Shown: in pieces, positions 1 through 6,976 of the stretch
How the letters are laid out: each line of letters opens with the position of its first letter
Numbering within the stretch: the first letter of the stretch is position 1
Assembly: GCA_021205695.1 (NCBI GenBank)
Contig: JAJPXB010000008.1
Span: forward strand, 57,609-121,608
DNA from: Clostridiales bacterium
GTDB lineage: Bacteria > Bacillota > Clostridia > Oscillospirales > Oscillospiraceae
DNA: 64,000 bases
Direction of reading: 5' to 3'
Notes under the pieces: model-generated
The model's input: only the letters and a program-made list of their open reading frames with translations
What the model was told of the DNA's origin: nothing
Databases searched by the model: none
Position numbers and translations under genes: made by a program

Positions 1-1917
1 GATAGGCATCTCCTTCGTCTCGATGTCCAGCCCGTCCAGAATGGCGTCGTTGACCAGCTGCTCGACCTTCAGCAGCTCGCTGGGCTTGACGGCGTCAAAG
101 TGAGTGAAGTCAAATCGGAGGTAATCCGGCTCTACCAGAGAGCCCGCCTGCTGGACATGGTCACCCAGGACGGTCTGGAGGGCCTTCTGCATCAGGTGAG
201 TAGCGGAGTGGGCCCGGGCGATGGCCCTCCGGCGCTCCCGGTCGACCGAGGCGGTCACCTGCTGCTCCACGGAGAAGCGCCCGGCAGTCATAATGCCGTA
301 GTGGAGATATTTTCCCGCCTTGGTCTTCTGGGTGTCGGTGACCATAAAGACGGACTCGCCCCAGGTGATAGCCCCGTGGTCGCCCACCTGGCCGCCCATC
401 TCGGCGTAGAATGGGGTCTGATCCAGCACCAGGATGCCCTTTTTGCCGGTGTTGATGCTGCCGGACAGCTCGTCGTCCTCGATGATCGCCTGGATATGAC
501 CGGTGGCCTCCAGCTGGTCATAGCCCAGGAAGGCGGTGGGCGTCCTGTCAATGTCTCCCAGGTCGATGTGGGCCCAACCCAGGTCGCCCAGGGCCTTCCG
601 GGCCTCCCGGGCGCGCACCTTCTGGGCCTCCATCTCTGCCTGGAAGCCCGCCTGGTCAACAGTGATGCCCTCGTCCTGGCACATCTCAATGGTCAGGTCG
701 ATGGGGAAGCCGTAGGTGTCGTACAGCTTGAAGGCGTCCGCCCCGGAAAACACCGTCTCCACCTTGGCCTTGTGGATGGCCAGCAGGTCGGCGAAAATTT
801 TCAGGCCGCCGTCGATGGTCTTGGCAAAGTTCTCCTCCTCGGAGCGGATGACCCGGGTGATATACCCCTGGCGCTCCACCAGCTCGGGATAGGCGGTCTG
901 ATTCTCGTGGATGACGGTGTCGCAGACCTTGTACAGGAAGGGGTCGGTGACGCCCAGGAGCCGACCATGCCGGGCCGCCCGGCGGAGGAGCCGCCGGAGG
1001 ACATAGCCCCGGCCCTCATTGGAGGGCAGCACCCCGTCACAGATCATCATGGTGGCGGAGCGGATGTGGTCGGTGATAATGCGCAGGGAGACGTCGGTCT
1101 TGTCGCTGTCCCCGTAATGGGCCCCGGTGATCTCGCTGACCTTGTGGGTGATGTTCATCACCGTGTCCACGTCAAAGAGGGAATCCACCTCCTGACAGAC
1201 ACAGGCCAACCGCTCCAGACCCATGCCGGTGTCGATGTTCTTCTGGGCCAGATCGGTGTAGTTGCCGTGGCCGTCGCTGTTGAACTGGGAAAACACGTTG
1301 TTCCAGACCTCGATATACCGGTCGCAGTCGCAGCCCACGGTGCAGGTTGGCTTGCCGCAGCCCTTCTCCGGGCCGCGGTCGTAGTAGATCTCAGAACAGG
1401 GGCCGCAGGGGCCGGAGCCGTGCTCCCAGAAGTTGTCCTCCTTGCCGAAGCGGAAGATGCGCTCGGCGGGGATGCCGATCTCCTTGTTCCAGATCTCGAA
1501 CGCCTCGTCGTCATCCACATAGATGGAGGGATACAGTCGATCCGGATCGAGGCCCACCCACTCCGGGCTGGTGAGAAATTCCCAGGACCAGGCGATGGCC
1601 TCATGCTTGAAGTAGTCGCCAAAGGAGAAATTGCCCAGCATCTCGAAGTAGGTGCCGTGGCGGGCGGTCTTGCCGATGTTCTCGATGTCGCCGGTACGGA
1701 TGCACTTCTGGCAGGTGGTCACACGGCGACGGGGCGGCTCCTGCTCTCCGGTGAACCAGGGCTTCATGGGCGCCATGCCGGAGTTGATGAGCAGCAGGGA
1801 CGCGTCGTTTTGAGGGATCAGGGAGAAGCTGGGCAGGCGGAGGTGTCCTTTGCTCTCAAAGAAGCGCAGAAACATCTCTCGCAGCTCGTTCAGGCCGTAG
1901 GGGGTGGGCTTTTTCAC
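1..1917 (-). CDS. alaS: Alanyl-tRNA synthetase, 3' end beyond window
   Basis: Charges tRNA-Ala with alanine in the cytoplasm. About 639 residues of an expected ~875 are visible; the C-terminal part runs off the left edge. The reverse-strand translation opens with the class II AlaRS core (KPTPYGLNELREMF, then the RHGTYFEMLGNFSFG block) and later shows the editing-domain HSATH (HxxxH) zinc site. GTG at 1917 is chosen because GGAGG lies 8 nt upstream; an in-frame ATG at 1923 would sit only 1-2 nt from that ribosome site. It is preceded by its own T-box leader and promoter. Certain as a family; start fairly certain. Confidence 0.97.
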   Translation of the reverse strand, partial: MKKPTPYGLNELREMFLRFFESKGHLRLPSFSLIPQNDASLLLINSGMAPMKPWFTGEQEPPRRRVTTCQKCIRTGDIENIGKTARHGTYFEMLGNFSFGDYFKHEAIAWSWEFLTSPEWVGLDPDRLYPSIYVDDDEAFEIWNKEIGIPAERIFRFGKEDNFWEHGSGPCGPCSEIYYDRGPEKGCGKPTCTVGCDCDRYIEVWNNVFSQFNSDGHGNYTDLAQKNIDTGMGLERLACVCQEVDSLFDVDTVMNITHKVSEITGAHYGDSDKTDVSLRIITDHIRSATMMICDGVLPSNEGRGYVLRRLLRRAARHGRLLGVTDPFLYKVCDTVIHENQTAYPELVERQGYITRVIRSEEENFAKTIDGGLKIFADLLAIHKAKVETVFSGADAFKLYDTYGFPIDLTIEMCQDEGITVDQAGFQAEMEAQKVRAREARKALGDLGWAHIDLGDIDRTPTAFLGYDQLEATGHIQAIIEDDELSGSINTGKKGILVLDQTPFYAEMGGQVGDHGAITWGESVFMVTDTQKTKAGKYLHYGIMTAGRFSVEQQVTASVDRERRRAIARAHSATHLMQKALQTVLGDHVQQAGSLVEPDYLRFDFTHFDAVKPSELLKVEQLVNDAILDGLDIETKEMPI

Positions 1918-1965
1918 AATCATGACCTCCAGTCAATGTCTTTTGTCTCTTTTCCGGCAATGGGA

Positions 1966-2207
1966 ACCGCAAAAACGCCCCGCCCCTTGGTTCAGGGGCG
2001 AAGCGTCGCTTCACGGTACCACCCTGATTTTCCCCCACAGGGGGAATCTCGGTCATCCGATAACGGGGATGGGTCGTGCCGCTCGTCGCGGCCGGCTTGG
2101 AAGTGGCTGCCCGGGACGGCTTCCGCAGGGCTTGCACTCTCCCCCGCTCGCTCTGGACGCCGCACTCCCGACTGGTTTCCGCATTGCCGTTTTGCACGTT
2201 TTGTACG
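1966..2207 (-). promoter_or_regulatory. T-box riboswitch leader of alaS
   Basis: The minus strand carries the T-box core AGGGTGGTACCGTG (2012-2025), which pairs with the acceptor end of uncharged tRNA. It is followed by a GC-rich terminator hairpin (CGCCCCT with AGGGGCG) and a T run at about 1966-2005. The leader begins some 200 nt upstream near 2207, the length needed for stem I. T-box RNAs raise transcription of aminoacyl-tRNA synthetase genes when the matching tRNA is uncharged; with alaS downstream the ligand should be tRNA-Ala. I did not resolve the specifier loop. Confidence 0.93.
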
Positions 2208-2213
2208 GCTTTC

Positions 2214-2242
2214 ATTTTAAACACAGTCGGGGAGGTTGTCAA
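2214..2242 (-). promoter_or_regulatory. alaS promoter
   Basis: On the minus strand TTGACA (2242-2237) and TAAAAT (2219-2214) are 17 bp apart, a good SigA-type promoter. Transcription would begin near 2207 and run through the T-box leader into alaS. Confidence 0.8.
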
Positions 2243-2372
2243 GGGATTTTTACGGCTTGGACGGTTCGGTTTTACAGATGCCGCGATGATGCTTTTCGGG
2301 CAGGTGAACAAGGGAGGGAAAAGCGAAGCGAACAGGCGTCCTGCGCTTCCGGTCGGTCTGCGCTGATGGAGA

Positions 2373-2543
2373 GATCCGGAGGCGAACGAAAACAAAGTGG
2401 GAAGGTTCGCCGGAAAGGGCATCTTCACCATCGTGGAGGAGGCCAGCGGGAAAGGCTCGTCCAAGGGCTGGGGACTGCTGAAAGCCTATCAGTCCGGGCG
2501 GAACGGGTGGATTTCCCTGGGGTACTGCACCAAGATTGTTTGA
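2373..2543 (+). pseudogene. Remnant of a lysin C-terminal SH3-like domain
   Basis: An open frame with no start codon encodes about 55 residues ending KGWGLLKAYQSGRNGWISLGYCTKIV and TGA at 2541-2543. This is the typical end of an SH3_3 cell-wall-binding domain of phage or bacterial lysins (GWGLL, GWISLGY). No catalytic domain or ribosome site precedes it. It lies just outside attL of the present prophage and differs from the resident lysin, which ends in a peptidoglycan-binding domain. Best read as debris of an earlier prophage at the same tRNA. Confidence 0.6.
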
Positions 2544-2663
2544 GAACTTTTTGGGGATGTTCCATTTTGGGGGTGTCCAAAAAAGTCAAGTGGGTTTTGG
2601 GCGCGTTCAAGGGATAAGCTATCAATAAGCTATCACTAAAATTGAATTGCCGTAAAAAATTAG

Positions 2664-2700
2664 AAAAGCTCCCGAAACCAAGCGGTTTCGGGAGCTTTTT
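2664..2700. terminator. Hairpin terminator at attL (former tRNA-Pro terminator)
   Basis: AAAAGCTCCCGAAACC (2664-2679) pairs with GGTTTCGGGAGCTTTT (2684-2699) and is flanked by A and T runs, so it can act in both directions. It occupies the same position relative to the att core as the hairpin at 40725-40761 does at attR, suggesting the phage brought a replacement terminator for the tRNA. Confidence 0.75.
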
Positions 2701-2748
2701 CTATCCGAGTGACTGGAGTCGAACCAGCGGCCTCTTGAACCCCATTCA
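2697..2748. other. attL of the prophage (52-bp att core)
   Basis: This 52-bp stretch is identical to 40758-40809. It corresponds to the 3' part of tRNA-Pro (acceptor, T arm, anticodon arm) plus four flanking T residues. Only the attR copy continues into the tRNA 5' half, so this copy is the duplicated 3' fragment. The integrase begins 76 bp inward, as usual for tRNA-targeting tyrosine recombinases. Confidence 0.93.
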
Positions 2749-2823
2749 CCGACCGGAAACCCAAAAAACCTTGTGCAGCAAAGACTTTTCCGGTTTTTCG
2801 TGTACCGCACGTGTACCACACCG

Positions 2824-3894
2824 CTAAATTTGACACACGGCTTTTTTCAGCGGTTCCAGGTCGACGTGGGTATAGGTATCGGCGGTAAAAGAATAGTCAG
2901 TGTGTCCCATAAGGTGCTGTATTTCGAGCGGCGGGACCCCCTTCGCCGCCAGCTGCGAGGCGAAGGTATGGCGGGTGCAGTGTGGATTCAACAGACGTAC
3001 CCCGGCAGCCTGGAGCGCCGGATAATAGCAATGCTCCCGGAACGTCTTGGCGGAGTAGCCCTTGCCGTTCTCCTGACAGATCAGCCGCTCGCCGTCCCTG
3101 GCGAGCCAGGAGCGGACGATGGGCAAACAGGTCGGGTGGATGGGCACCACCCGGTTACGGCCTGCGTCGGTCTTCAGGCCGCCTCTCAGCACGTTTTCTT
3201 CCAGGTCAACAGAGAAGCGATCCAGGGCCAGAAACTCCGAAATGCGCAGGCCCGTTTTGATCATCATATAGACGCAGTCAGCATAGGGCACCCCGGCATC
3301 GGCGGCCTGTTTGATCTTGGCCACCTCCACGTCGGAGAAGTGCTCCTTCTCCACCCGCTCCTTCTTCGGGAGCCGGACGAACTCCGCATAGTTCTTGTCC
3401 ACGATGTCGTTCTGGAGGGCGTAGTCCAAAATCTGCTTCATCAGGCTGCGGATCTTCTCCAGCGTGGAGCGGCCTGCCTTGACCGGCGGCTTGGGCTTCT
3501 CCCCTTTTCTGTGGGGCGGGCGGTAGGTGGCCGTGTCGATGATCCGCTGGAGCTGGCCGGTGCGGGTGGCGGCCACCTTCAAGGTGTGCAGGGGCGCCAT
3601 ATACTGCCAGGCGGAATTATAGTTTGCCGTCAGCTGGGGCGGCCAACCCGGCGCGTTGATGGCTCGCCATTCCGCATAAAGCATTTGCCAGGTCATGTCC
3701 TCCTTTGGGAGCGGGTCCGCCCGGTAGACGGCCAGGGCCAGCTCCGCCTCTTCGTAGGTGGCGAAGTAGCCCACATACTTCGTCTGCCGCTGGCCTGTCA
3801 CCGGATCCCAGCCCAGGGTGAGAAGGGCTGCGTAGGGCTTGCGGCGGTTCCCGGAGAGCTTTTTCACCGTCCCCGCCCCGTTGGGTCGTTTCAT
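2824..3894 (-). CDS. int: Phage tyrosine recombinase (integrase)
   Basis: Catalyses integration and excision between attP and the tRNA-Pro site. The 356-residue protein has an N-terminal arm-binding region, a SAM-like core-binding domain and a C-terminal catalytic domain with the tyrosine recombinase residues in order: Arg in GLRISEF, Lys in GGLKTDAGRNR, HxxR in HCTRH, His in LMGHTDYS and the nucleophile Tyr in TADTYTH. ATG at 3894 is preferred over one 18 nt upstream because GGAGG lies 7 nt before it. The gene sits at the attL edge and points outward. Confidence 0.96.
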   Translation of the reverse strand: MKRPNGAGTVKKLSGNRRKPYAALLTLGWDPVTGQRQTKYVGYFATYEEAELALAVYRADPLPKEDMTWQMLYAEWRAINAPGWPPQLTANYNSAWQYMAPLHTLKVAATRTGQLQRIIDTATYRPPHRKGEKPKPPVKAGRSTLEKIRSLMKQILDYALQNDIVDKNYAEFVRLPKKERVEKEHFSDVEVAKIKQAADAGVPYADCVYMMIKTGLRISEFLALDRFSVDLEENVLRGGLKTDAGRNRVVPIHPTCLPIVRSWLARDGERLICQENGKGYSAKTFREHCYYPALQAAGVRLLNPHCTRHTFASQLAAKGVPPLEIQHLMGHTDYSFTADTYTHVDLEPLKKAVCQI

Positions 3895-3933
3895 GGAAAT
3901 TCCTCCTTCCATTTCGGGGAAATAATGCTATAA

Positions 3934-3977
3934 TGAAAGGGTAGTAATCTCCGAGCATGATTTTACTACCCTTTTCC
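3934..3977. terminator. Bidirectional hairpin upstream of integrase
   Basis: AAAGGGTAGTAA and its complement TTTACTACCCTTTT flank a 13-nt loop. The flanking A and T runs would allow termination on either strand. It separates the integrase from the small-toxin locus and could end an antisense RNA coming from that locus. Confidence 0.6.
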
Positions 3978-4150
3978 TCTCTCGGTGCGCCAACACCGGG
4001 GGAGGATTTTTTCTTGCAATCTGTCAACATCTGTGCTACCCTGTCTGTGGCCCCTTCGGGGCCGGGTGCTGTCCAATACGGTGGCGGTTGGCCCCCTTCC
4101 ACGGGGGCAGCTTCTTTTGCCCCCTGATTTCAGGAGAGGGAGGCTGCCCG

Positions 4151-4231
4151 ATGAGTACACCCGAAGTATTTCAGCTTTGTCTTGTCATCATTGGCGTTAT
4201 CGGCCTGGTCTTACAGGCAAAAAAGAAGTAA
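4151..4231 (+). CDS. Small hydrophobic Hol-Tox-like peptide
   Basis: A 26-residue peptide, MSTPEVFQLCLVIIGVIGL..., with one membrane-spanning hydrophobic stretch and a lysine-rich end (KKK). A strong ribosome site GGGAGG (4137-4142) precedes the ATG. Length, MST-x-E start, single helix and basic tail fit the putative holin-like toxin (Hol-Tox) family, often regarded as type I toxins. A long inverted repeat overlaps the 3' end (4220-4265) and would stabilise or terminate the mRNA. No antisense promoter was identified, so the toxin role is inferred. Confidence 0.6.
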   Translation: MSTPEVFQLCLVIIGVIGLVLQAKKK

Positions 4232-4265
4232 CCGCCCACGCCTTCCCATGCGAGCGGTTACTTCT
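4220..4265 (+). terminator. Stem-loop at end of the small-toxin gene
   Basis: AGAAGTAACCGC and GCGGTTACTTCT form a 12-bp stem around an approximately 20-nt loop that includes the stop codon of the peptide. It may terminate the toxin mRNA. Confidence 0.55.
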
Positions 4266-4402
4266 GTAAGCAACTAGGGGAGCCAGCCGTTGCCGGGCAG
4301 CACCCTTGTTCTGCTTACAGTATAACCGCGAAACAGGATATTGTCAAATCTTTTCTGCCTCCTCTGTCCGTGGGCCGGGGAGGCTTTTTTCTTAAAAATT
4401 GC

Positions 4403-4431
4403 TTGACATACGTGTAAAATACGTGTACAAT
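4403..4431 (+). promoter_or_regulatory. hicAB promoter with repeat operator
   Basis: TTGACA (4403-4408) and TACAAT (4426-4431) are spaced by 17 bp. Two copies of TACGTGTA (4409-4416 and 4420-4427), 11 bp apart, fill the spacer and overlap the -10. This is a likely operator for the ribbon-helix-helix domain of HicB, which usually represses its own operon. Confidence 0.78.
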
Positions 4432-4455
4432 AGGAGCATACAAGGAGGGATGGCC

Positions 4456-4638
4456 ATGAGATACAGCGAACTGGAAAAGAAGCTGAAGAAGGGCGGCTGC
4501 AAGGTCATACGGGAAGGGGCCAATCACTCCATCTGGTACAGTCCAGTCACCGGCAAGACCTTCCCGGTCAGCCGACACAAGACAGAGGAAATACCCACCG
4601 GAACATTGAAATCAATCATGCGGGATGCGGGGCTGTAA
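4456..4638 (+). CDS. hicA: HicA-type mRNA interferase toxin
   Basis: A 60-residue protein, MRYSELEKKLKKGGCKVIREG..., with the HicA dsRNA-binding-like fold and the catalytic His in the conserved GANHSIW context. HicA cleaves mRNA on ribosomes and is held inactive by HicB. ATG at 4456 is chosen because AAGGAGG lies 6-7 nt upstream; the ATG at 4450 is too close. hicB follows 37 bp downstream in the same transcript. Its position next to the integrase suggests a prophage-stabilising addiction module. Confidence 0.9.
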   Translation: MRYSELEKKLKKGGCKVIREGANHSIWYSPVTGKTFPVSRHKTEEIPTGTLKSIMRDAGL

Positions 4639-4675
4639 GGCCCCGGCTCCCCGTGCTGAGAAGGAGGCATTTACA

Positions 4676-5071
4676 ATGGCAAAATACGCATATCCGGCAA
4701 TCTTTACGCCGGAGAAAAACGGATACAGCATCCGGTTCCCTGATTTGGAGAGCTGCTATACCAGCGCCCAGGACGTGAACGAAGGGTTGGAGATGGCGAA
4801 GGACGTGCTGTGTCTGACCCTGTACTGGATGGAGAAGGAGGGGAAGAACATCCCTGCCCCTGCCGGAGTGAACGATGTGGCCCACGATGGCGGCGAGTTC
4901 GTTTCCCTGGTGGCCTGTGACACTGAGTGGTACCGCCGGTTCTATGACAGCAAGGCGGTGAAAAAGACGCTGACCATTCCCAGCTGGCTGAACGATCTGG
5001 CCGAGAGCAACGGCATCAACTTCTCCGGCGTTTTGCAGGAGGCGTTGAAAGCAAAACTGAATATTGGATGA
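4676..5071 (+). CDS. hicB: HicB-type antitoxin
   Basis: A 131-residue antitoxin. The N-terminal half (YPAIFTPEKNGYSIRFPDLESCYT...) is the partially degraded RNase H fold typical of HicB. The C-terminal segment (KTLTIPSWLNDLAE...GVLQEALKAKL) is a ribbon-helix-helix DNA-binding domain. AAGGAGG at 4661-4667 sets the ATG at 4676. It should neutralise HicA and repress the promoter at 4403-4431. Confidence 0.9.
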   Translation: MAKYAYPAIFTPEKNGYSIRFPDLESCYTSAQDVNEGLEMAKDVLCLTLYWMEKEGKNIPAPAGVNDVAHDGGEFVSLVACDTEWYRRFYDSKAVKKTLTIPSWLNDLAESNGINFSGVLQEALKAKLNIG

Positions 5072-5094
5072 TGCAGACCATGTGCCCTCCATTG

Positions 5095-5130
5095 ACCGCT
5101 CCGGCGCACCGTCGCCGGGGCGGTTTTTAT
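5095..5130 (+). terminator. Terminator of hicAB
   Basis: ACCGCTCCGGCG pairs with CGCCGGGGCGGT around a 6-nt loop and is followed by a T run. It lies 23 bp after hicB. Confidence 0.85.
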
Positions 5131-5200
5131 TATCTGGACAAGTTGGACGAAAGATGATAAAATCTAAATATGAAAACAAGGTGACAGAGTTTCGCCGAAT

Positions 5201-5335
5201 TTACGGAGTACATACCGTGAATTGCTTCATGGCAGGGCAATCGTTTACCTCAGGCGCTGCGCTGATTGTGAGTTCGTTACCGAGGACAGGGCCATAGCTG
5301 TTAAACTCACGAATCTTAGGTGCAAGAATCTCCAT
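5201..5335 (-). CDS. Small protein of unknown function
   Basis: A 44-residue reading frame, MEILAPKIREFNSYG..., with ribosome site GAGGAGG 8 nt before the ATG on the minus strand. The same frame is open upstream to about 5465 through residues such as TPQGGVTNRIGALDP and overlaps the end of the intron-like RNA. It could therefore be the tail of a longer protein or a 3' exon. No family recognised. Confidence 0.35.
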   Translation of the reverse strand: MEILAPKIREFNSYGPVLGNELTISAAPEVNDCPAMKQFTVCTP

Positions 5336-5389
5336 AGCTACCGCCTCCTCACTGCTGCAAATATGGTCAAAGGGAGCGGCGGTCATGCA

Positions 5390-5640
5390 TACGGTAGGAT
5401 CAAGGGCGCCGATTCTGTTTGTTACTCCGCCTTGCGGCGTGACCAGGGCATTTCTGCCTGGCTCTCACAGTTACCTGTGAGTTCGGACTGTGCCTTCGGC
5501 CCAAATAGGCCGCTCCGTGTCCAGTCTCTACACCTTCCCGGTTGGGGCTTGGCTCGGCATCGTCTGTCACCTTGTTTTTCTCTCCGATTCACCTGCCCCG
5601 GCCTGTTCGCTGGGGCGGTTTTTTTATGCCCTGCTCTCCC
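5390..5640 (-). ncRNA. Group I intron-like catalytic core
   Basis: The minus strand reads GCCGAGCCAAGC, then GAAGGTGTAGAGACTGGAC, an approximately 16-nt hairpin (5497-5512), then GAAGGCACAGTCCGAAC. These match the order and sequence of the conserved P4-J-P6, P7 5' strand, P8 and P7 3' strand of small bacterial group I introns such as the Azoarcus tRNA intron. GACTG/CAGTC covaries with GACTA/TAGTC of that intron. Three hairpins follow (P9-like). A convincing P1-P3 5' half was not found, so the intron may be truncated; borders are approximate. Confidence 0.6.
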
Positions 5641-5665
5641 TCGGCCCTACCGGACGCTGACAGTT

Positions 5666-5875
5666 TCATTCGCGTTCAAAGAACATGGTCGCCTGAATGC
5701 GATCTCCTCCAGCCATCAAGCCCTTGCTACCGGATGAAGTGGTAGAGATGGTGTGCAACCGGTAGCCTTTTGCGGCCTGGGCATTTATTACCCGTTCCAA
5801 CTCAGTCAAATTTCCGGATCCTGCGCCAATCAGCTTTTCTTTTAGGACGACTTGTAAAACGACGTACTGTTTCAT
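5666..5875 (-). CDS. DUF4177-family protein
   Basis: A 69-residue protein beginning MKQYVVLQVVLKEKLIG, with LTELERVINAQAAKGYRLHTIST and a C-terminal FFERE. The pattern of an N-terminal strand, helix with AAKGYRLH and final strand is that of the small DUF4177 domain, whose function is unknown. An AGAAGG ribosome site precedes ATG 5875. It lies downstream of the repressor on the same strand and is probably co-transcribed in the lysogen. Confidence 0.75.
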   Translation of the reverse strand: MKQYVVLQVVLKEKLIGAGSGNLTELERVINAQAAKGYRLHTISTTSSGSKGLMAGGDRIQATMFFERE

Positions 5876-5940
5876 GAGAATACCTTCTTTCTTTTATTTC
5901 CACACACAGGGCGTGGGTATTACAAAATGGGGGGAGCATT

Positions 5941-6324
5941 CTATGCCCCGCTCTCCCCCGTTCCCCGATGCAGCGGCTTTTTCTCGTACTTCCCGGAGGT
6001 GACCATGTCATCGGAGATGTCCACCAGCTTTTGCAGGCCCTGGGCGTTGAGCTGCCGGGCGTTGCGGTTCAGCTCGTCCAGCTGGGGATCCGTGTCGGTG
6101 ATGGTGAGGTGCATATCATCATCTAGCTTCCAGCCCATCAATTCAACAGGGGAAATCTGAAGCACCTGTGCTAAGCTGGCTATTTTATCACGTCTCATAT
6201 TTGAAATATAACCGGATTCCCACTTTTTTACAGTGCTCTTGCTCACGCCGACATAATTGCCCACCTGTTCCAGTGTCAAACCAAGCTCTGTTCTACGGGC
6301 TTTGATGCGATCTTTTACGTCCAT
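5941..6324 (-). CDS. Phage CI-like repressor (XRE family)
   Basis: A 127-residue lysogeny repressor candidate. Residues 1-60 form an XRE helix-turn-helix (GLTLEQVGNYVGVSKSTVKKWESGY). The remainder is a short C-terminal extension without the Ser/Lys autocleavage domain of LexA-like repressors, so induction probably does not follow RecA cleavage. AAAGGAGG sets ATG at 6324. It is transcribed divergently from the Cro-like gene at 6482, with palindromic operators between and beyond them. Confidence 0.88.
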   Translation of the reverse strand: MDVKDRIKARRTELGLTLEQVGNYVGVSKSTVKKWESGYISNMRRDKIASLAQVLQISPVELMGWKLDDDMHLTITDTDPQLDELNRNARQLNAQGLQKLVDISDDMVTSGKYEKKPLHRGTGESGA

Positions 6325-6345
6325 CGGCAACGCCTCCTTTCCCAT

Positions 6346-6374
6346 ACTATAACATAGCGGTTTCCTATTTGCAA
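6346..6374 (-). promoter_or_regulatory. Repressor (lysogenic) promoter
   Basis: On the minus strand TTGCAA (6374-6369) and TATAGT (6351-6346) are 17 bp apart, reading into the repressor gene. A GTTTCCTA operator-like half site lies inside the promoter, suggesting autoregulation. Confidence 0.7.
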
Positions 6375-6413
6375 CTATTTTTCCTAAAAATCGAAAAAAG
6401 TTTCTTTTAGGGG

Positions 6414-6442
6414 TTGACACTTGAAGGGTCTGGACGTATAAT
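6414..6442 (+). promoter_or_regulatory. Rightward early (lytic) promoter
   Basis: Consensus TTGACA (6414-6419) and TATAAT (6437-6442) with a 17-bp spacer drive the Cro-like gene and the early operon. Operator-like sequences GTTTCTTTTAGG (just upstream) and GTGTCCTAAAGGAAAC (6447-6462) bracket it, which would let the repressor block it. Confidence 0.88.
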
Positions 6443-6446
6443 CAAA

Positions 6447-6462
6447 GTGTCCTAAAGGAAAC
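6447..6462. promoter_or_regulatory. Putative repressor operator O1
   Basis: GTGTCCTAAAGGAAAC is a near-perfect 16-bp palindrome just after the early promoter. A second copy, GTTTCCTAAAAGAAAC, lies at 6686-6701 at the end of the Cro-like gene, and half sites lie at about 6360 and 6400. Confidence 0.6.
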
Positions 6463-6481
6463 GAAAGGAGGGCAGAAATTT

Positions 6482-6694
6482 ATGGACGCAAATATGCTGC
6501 GGTACTACATAGCAGACCGAGGTCAGACGATGGCATCGTATGAACAGGCGTTAGGAATCAGCAAAACGGCCCTTTATCGCAAGATGAAGGGGATGTCTGA
6601 GTTCACAAGAGAAGAAATTGAAAAGACGATTCATTTTCTGGAGCTCAACGAGGGGGAAACGATGGCCGTTTTTTTCGGCCCTGTGGTTTCCTAA
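6482..6694 (+). CDS. Cro-like/HTH phage regulator
   Basis: A 70-residue protein containing a helix-turn-helix: ASYEQALGISKTALYRKMKG, followed by FTREEIEKTIHFLEL. It is the first gene of the rightward early transcript, divergent from the repressor, which is where Cro sits. AAAGGAGG precedes ATG 6482. It presumably competes for the same palindromic operators, one of which overlaps its 3' end. Confidence 0.75.
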   Translation: MDANMLRYYIADRGQTMASYEQALGISKTALYRKMKGMSEFTREEIEKTIHFLELNEGETMAVFFGPVVS

Positions 6695-6701
6695 AAGAAA
6701 C
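6686..6701. promoter_or_regulatory. Putative repressor operator O2
   Basis: GTTTCCTAAAAGAAAC is a near-perfect palindrome matching the operator at 6447-6462, located at the 3' end of the Cro-like gene. Confidence 0.5.
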
Positions 6702-6751
6702 CCGCCCCACCAAGTGACCCCCGGAGGGGCAGCAGTAAGGAGGTGAAGGAG

Positions 6752-6976
6752 ATGGAGATGTACACCAACGGAAACCGCCTGATGGTCTCAGTGGAGAACA
6801 TAGACGAGCTTCATGTACTGCTTGCGCAGGCAAAAGAAGAAGCAGAGCAGCTGAAAAGAACGATAGATCGGCTGTCCTGCTTCGACATTGAGCTTGAATT
6901 TTCTGTAAGGCACAAGGTTCAGGCAGGCGGTATGGAATCCGCATCTTCCACGATCAGCGACATCCCCACAAAATAA
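6752..6976 (+). CDS. Phage hypothetical protein
   Basis: A 74-residue protein, MEMYTNGNRLMVSVENIDEL..., with a central predicted coiled coil (LLAQAKEEAEQLKRTIDRL). AAGGAGG lies 8 nt before ATG 6752, better than the GTG at 6743. It is convergent with, and overlaps by 58 bp, the minus-strand gene at 6919-7599. No family recognised. Confidence 0.6.
   Translation: MEMYTNGNRLMVSVENIDELHVLLAQAKEEAEQLKRTIDRLSCFDIELEFSVRHKVQAGGMESASSTISDIPTK

Noticed and set aside
100..2220. Long plus-strand open frame (706 codons)
   Set aside because: It is antisense to alaS and its T-box; high GC content keeps the opposite strand open. The alaS protein pattern is unmistakable.
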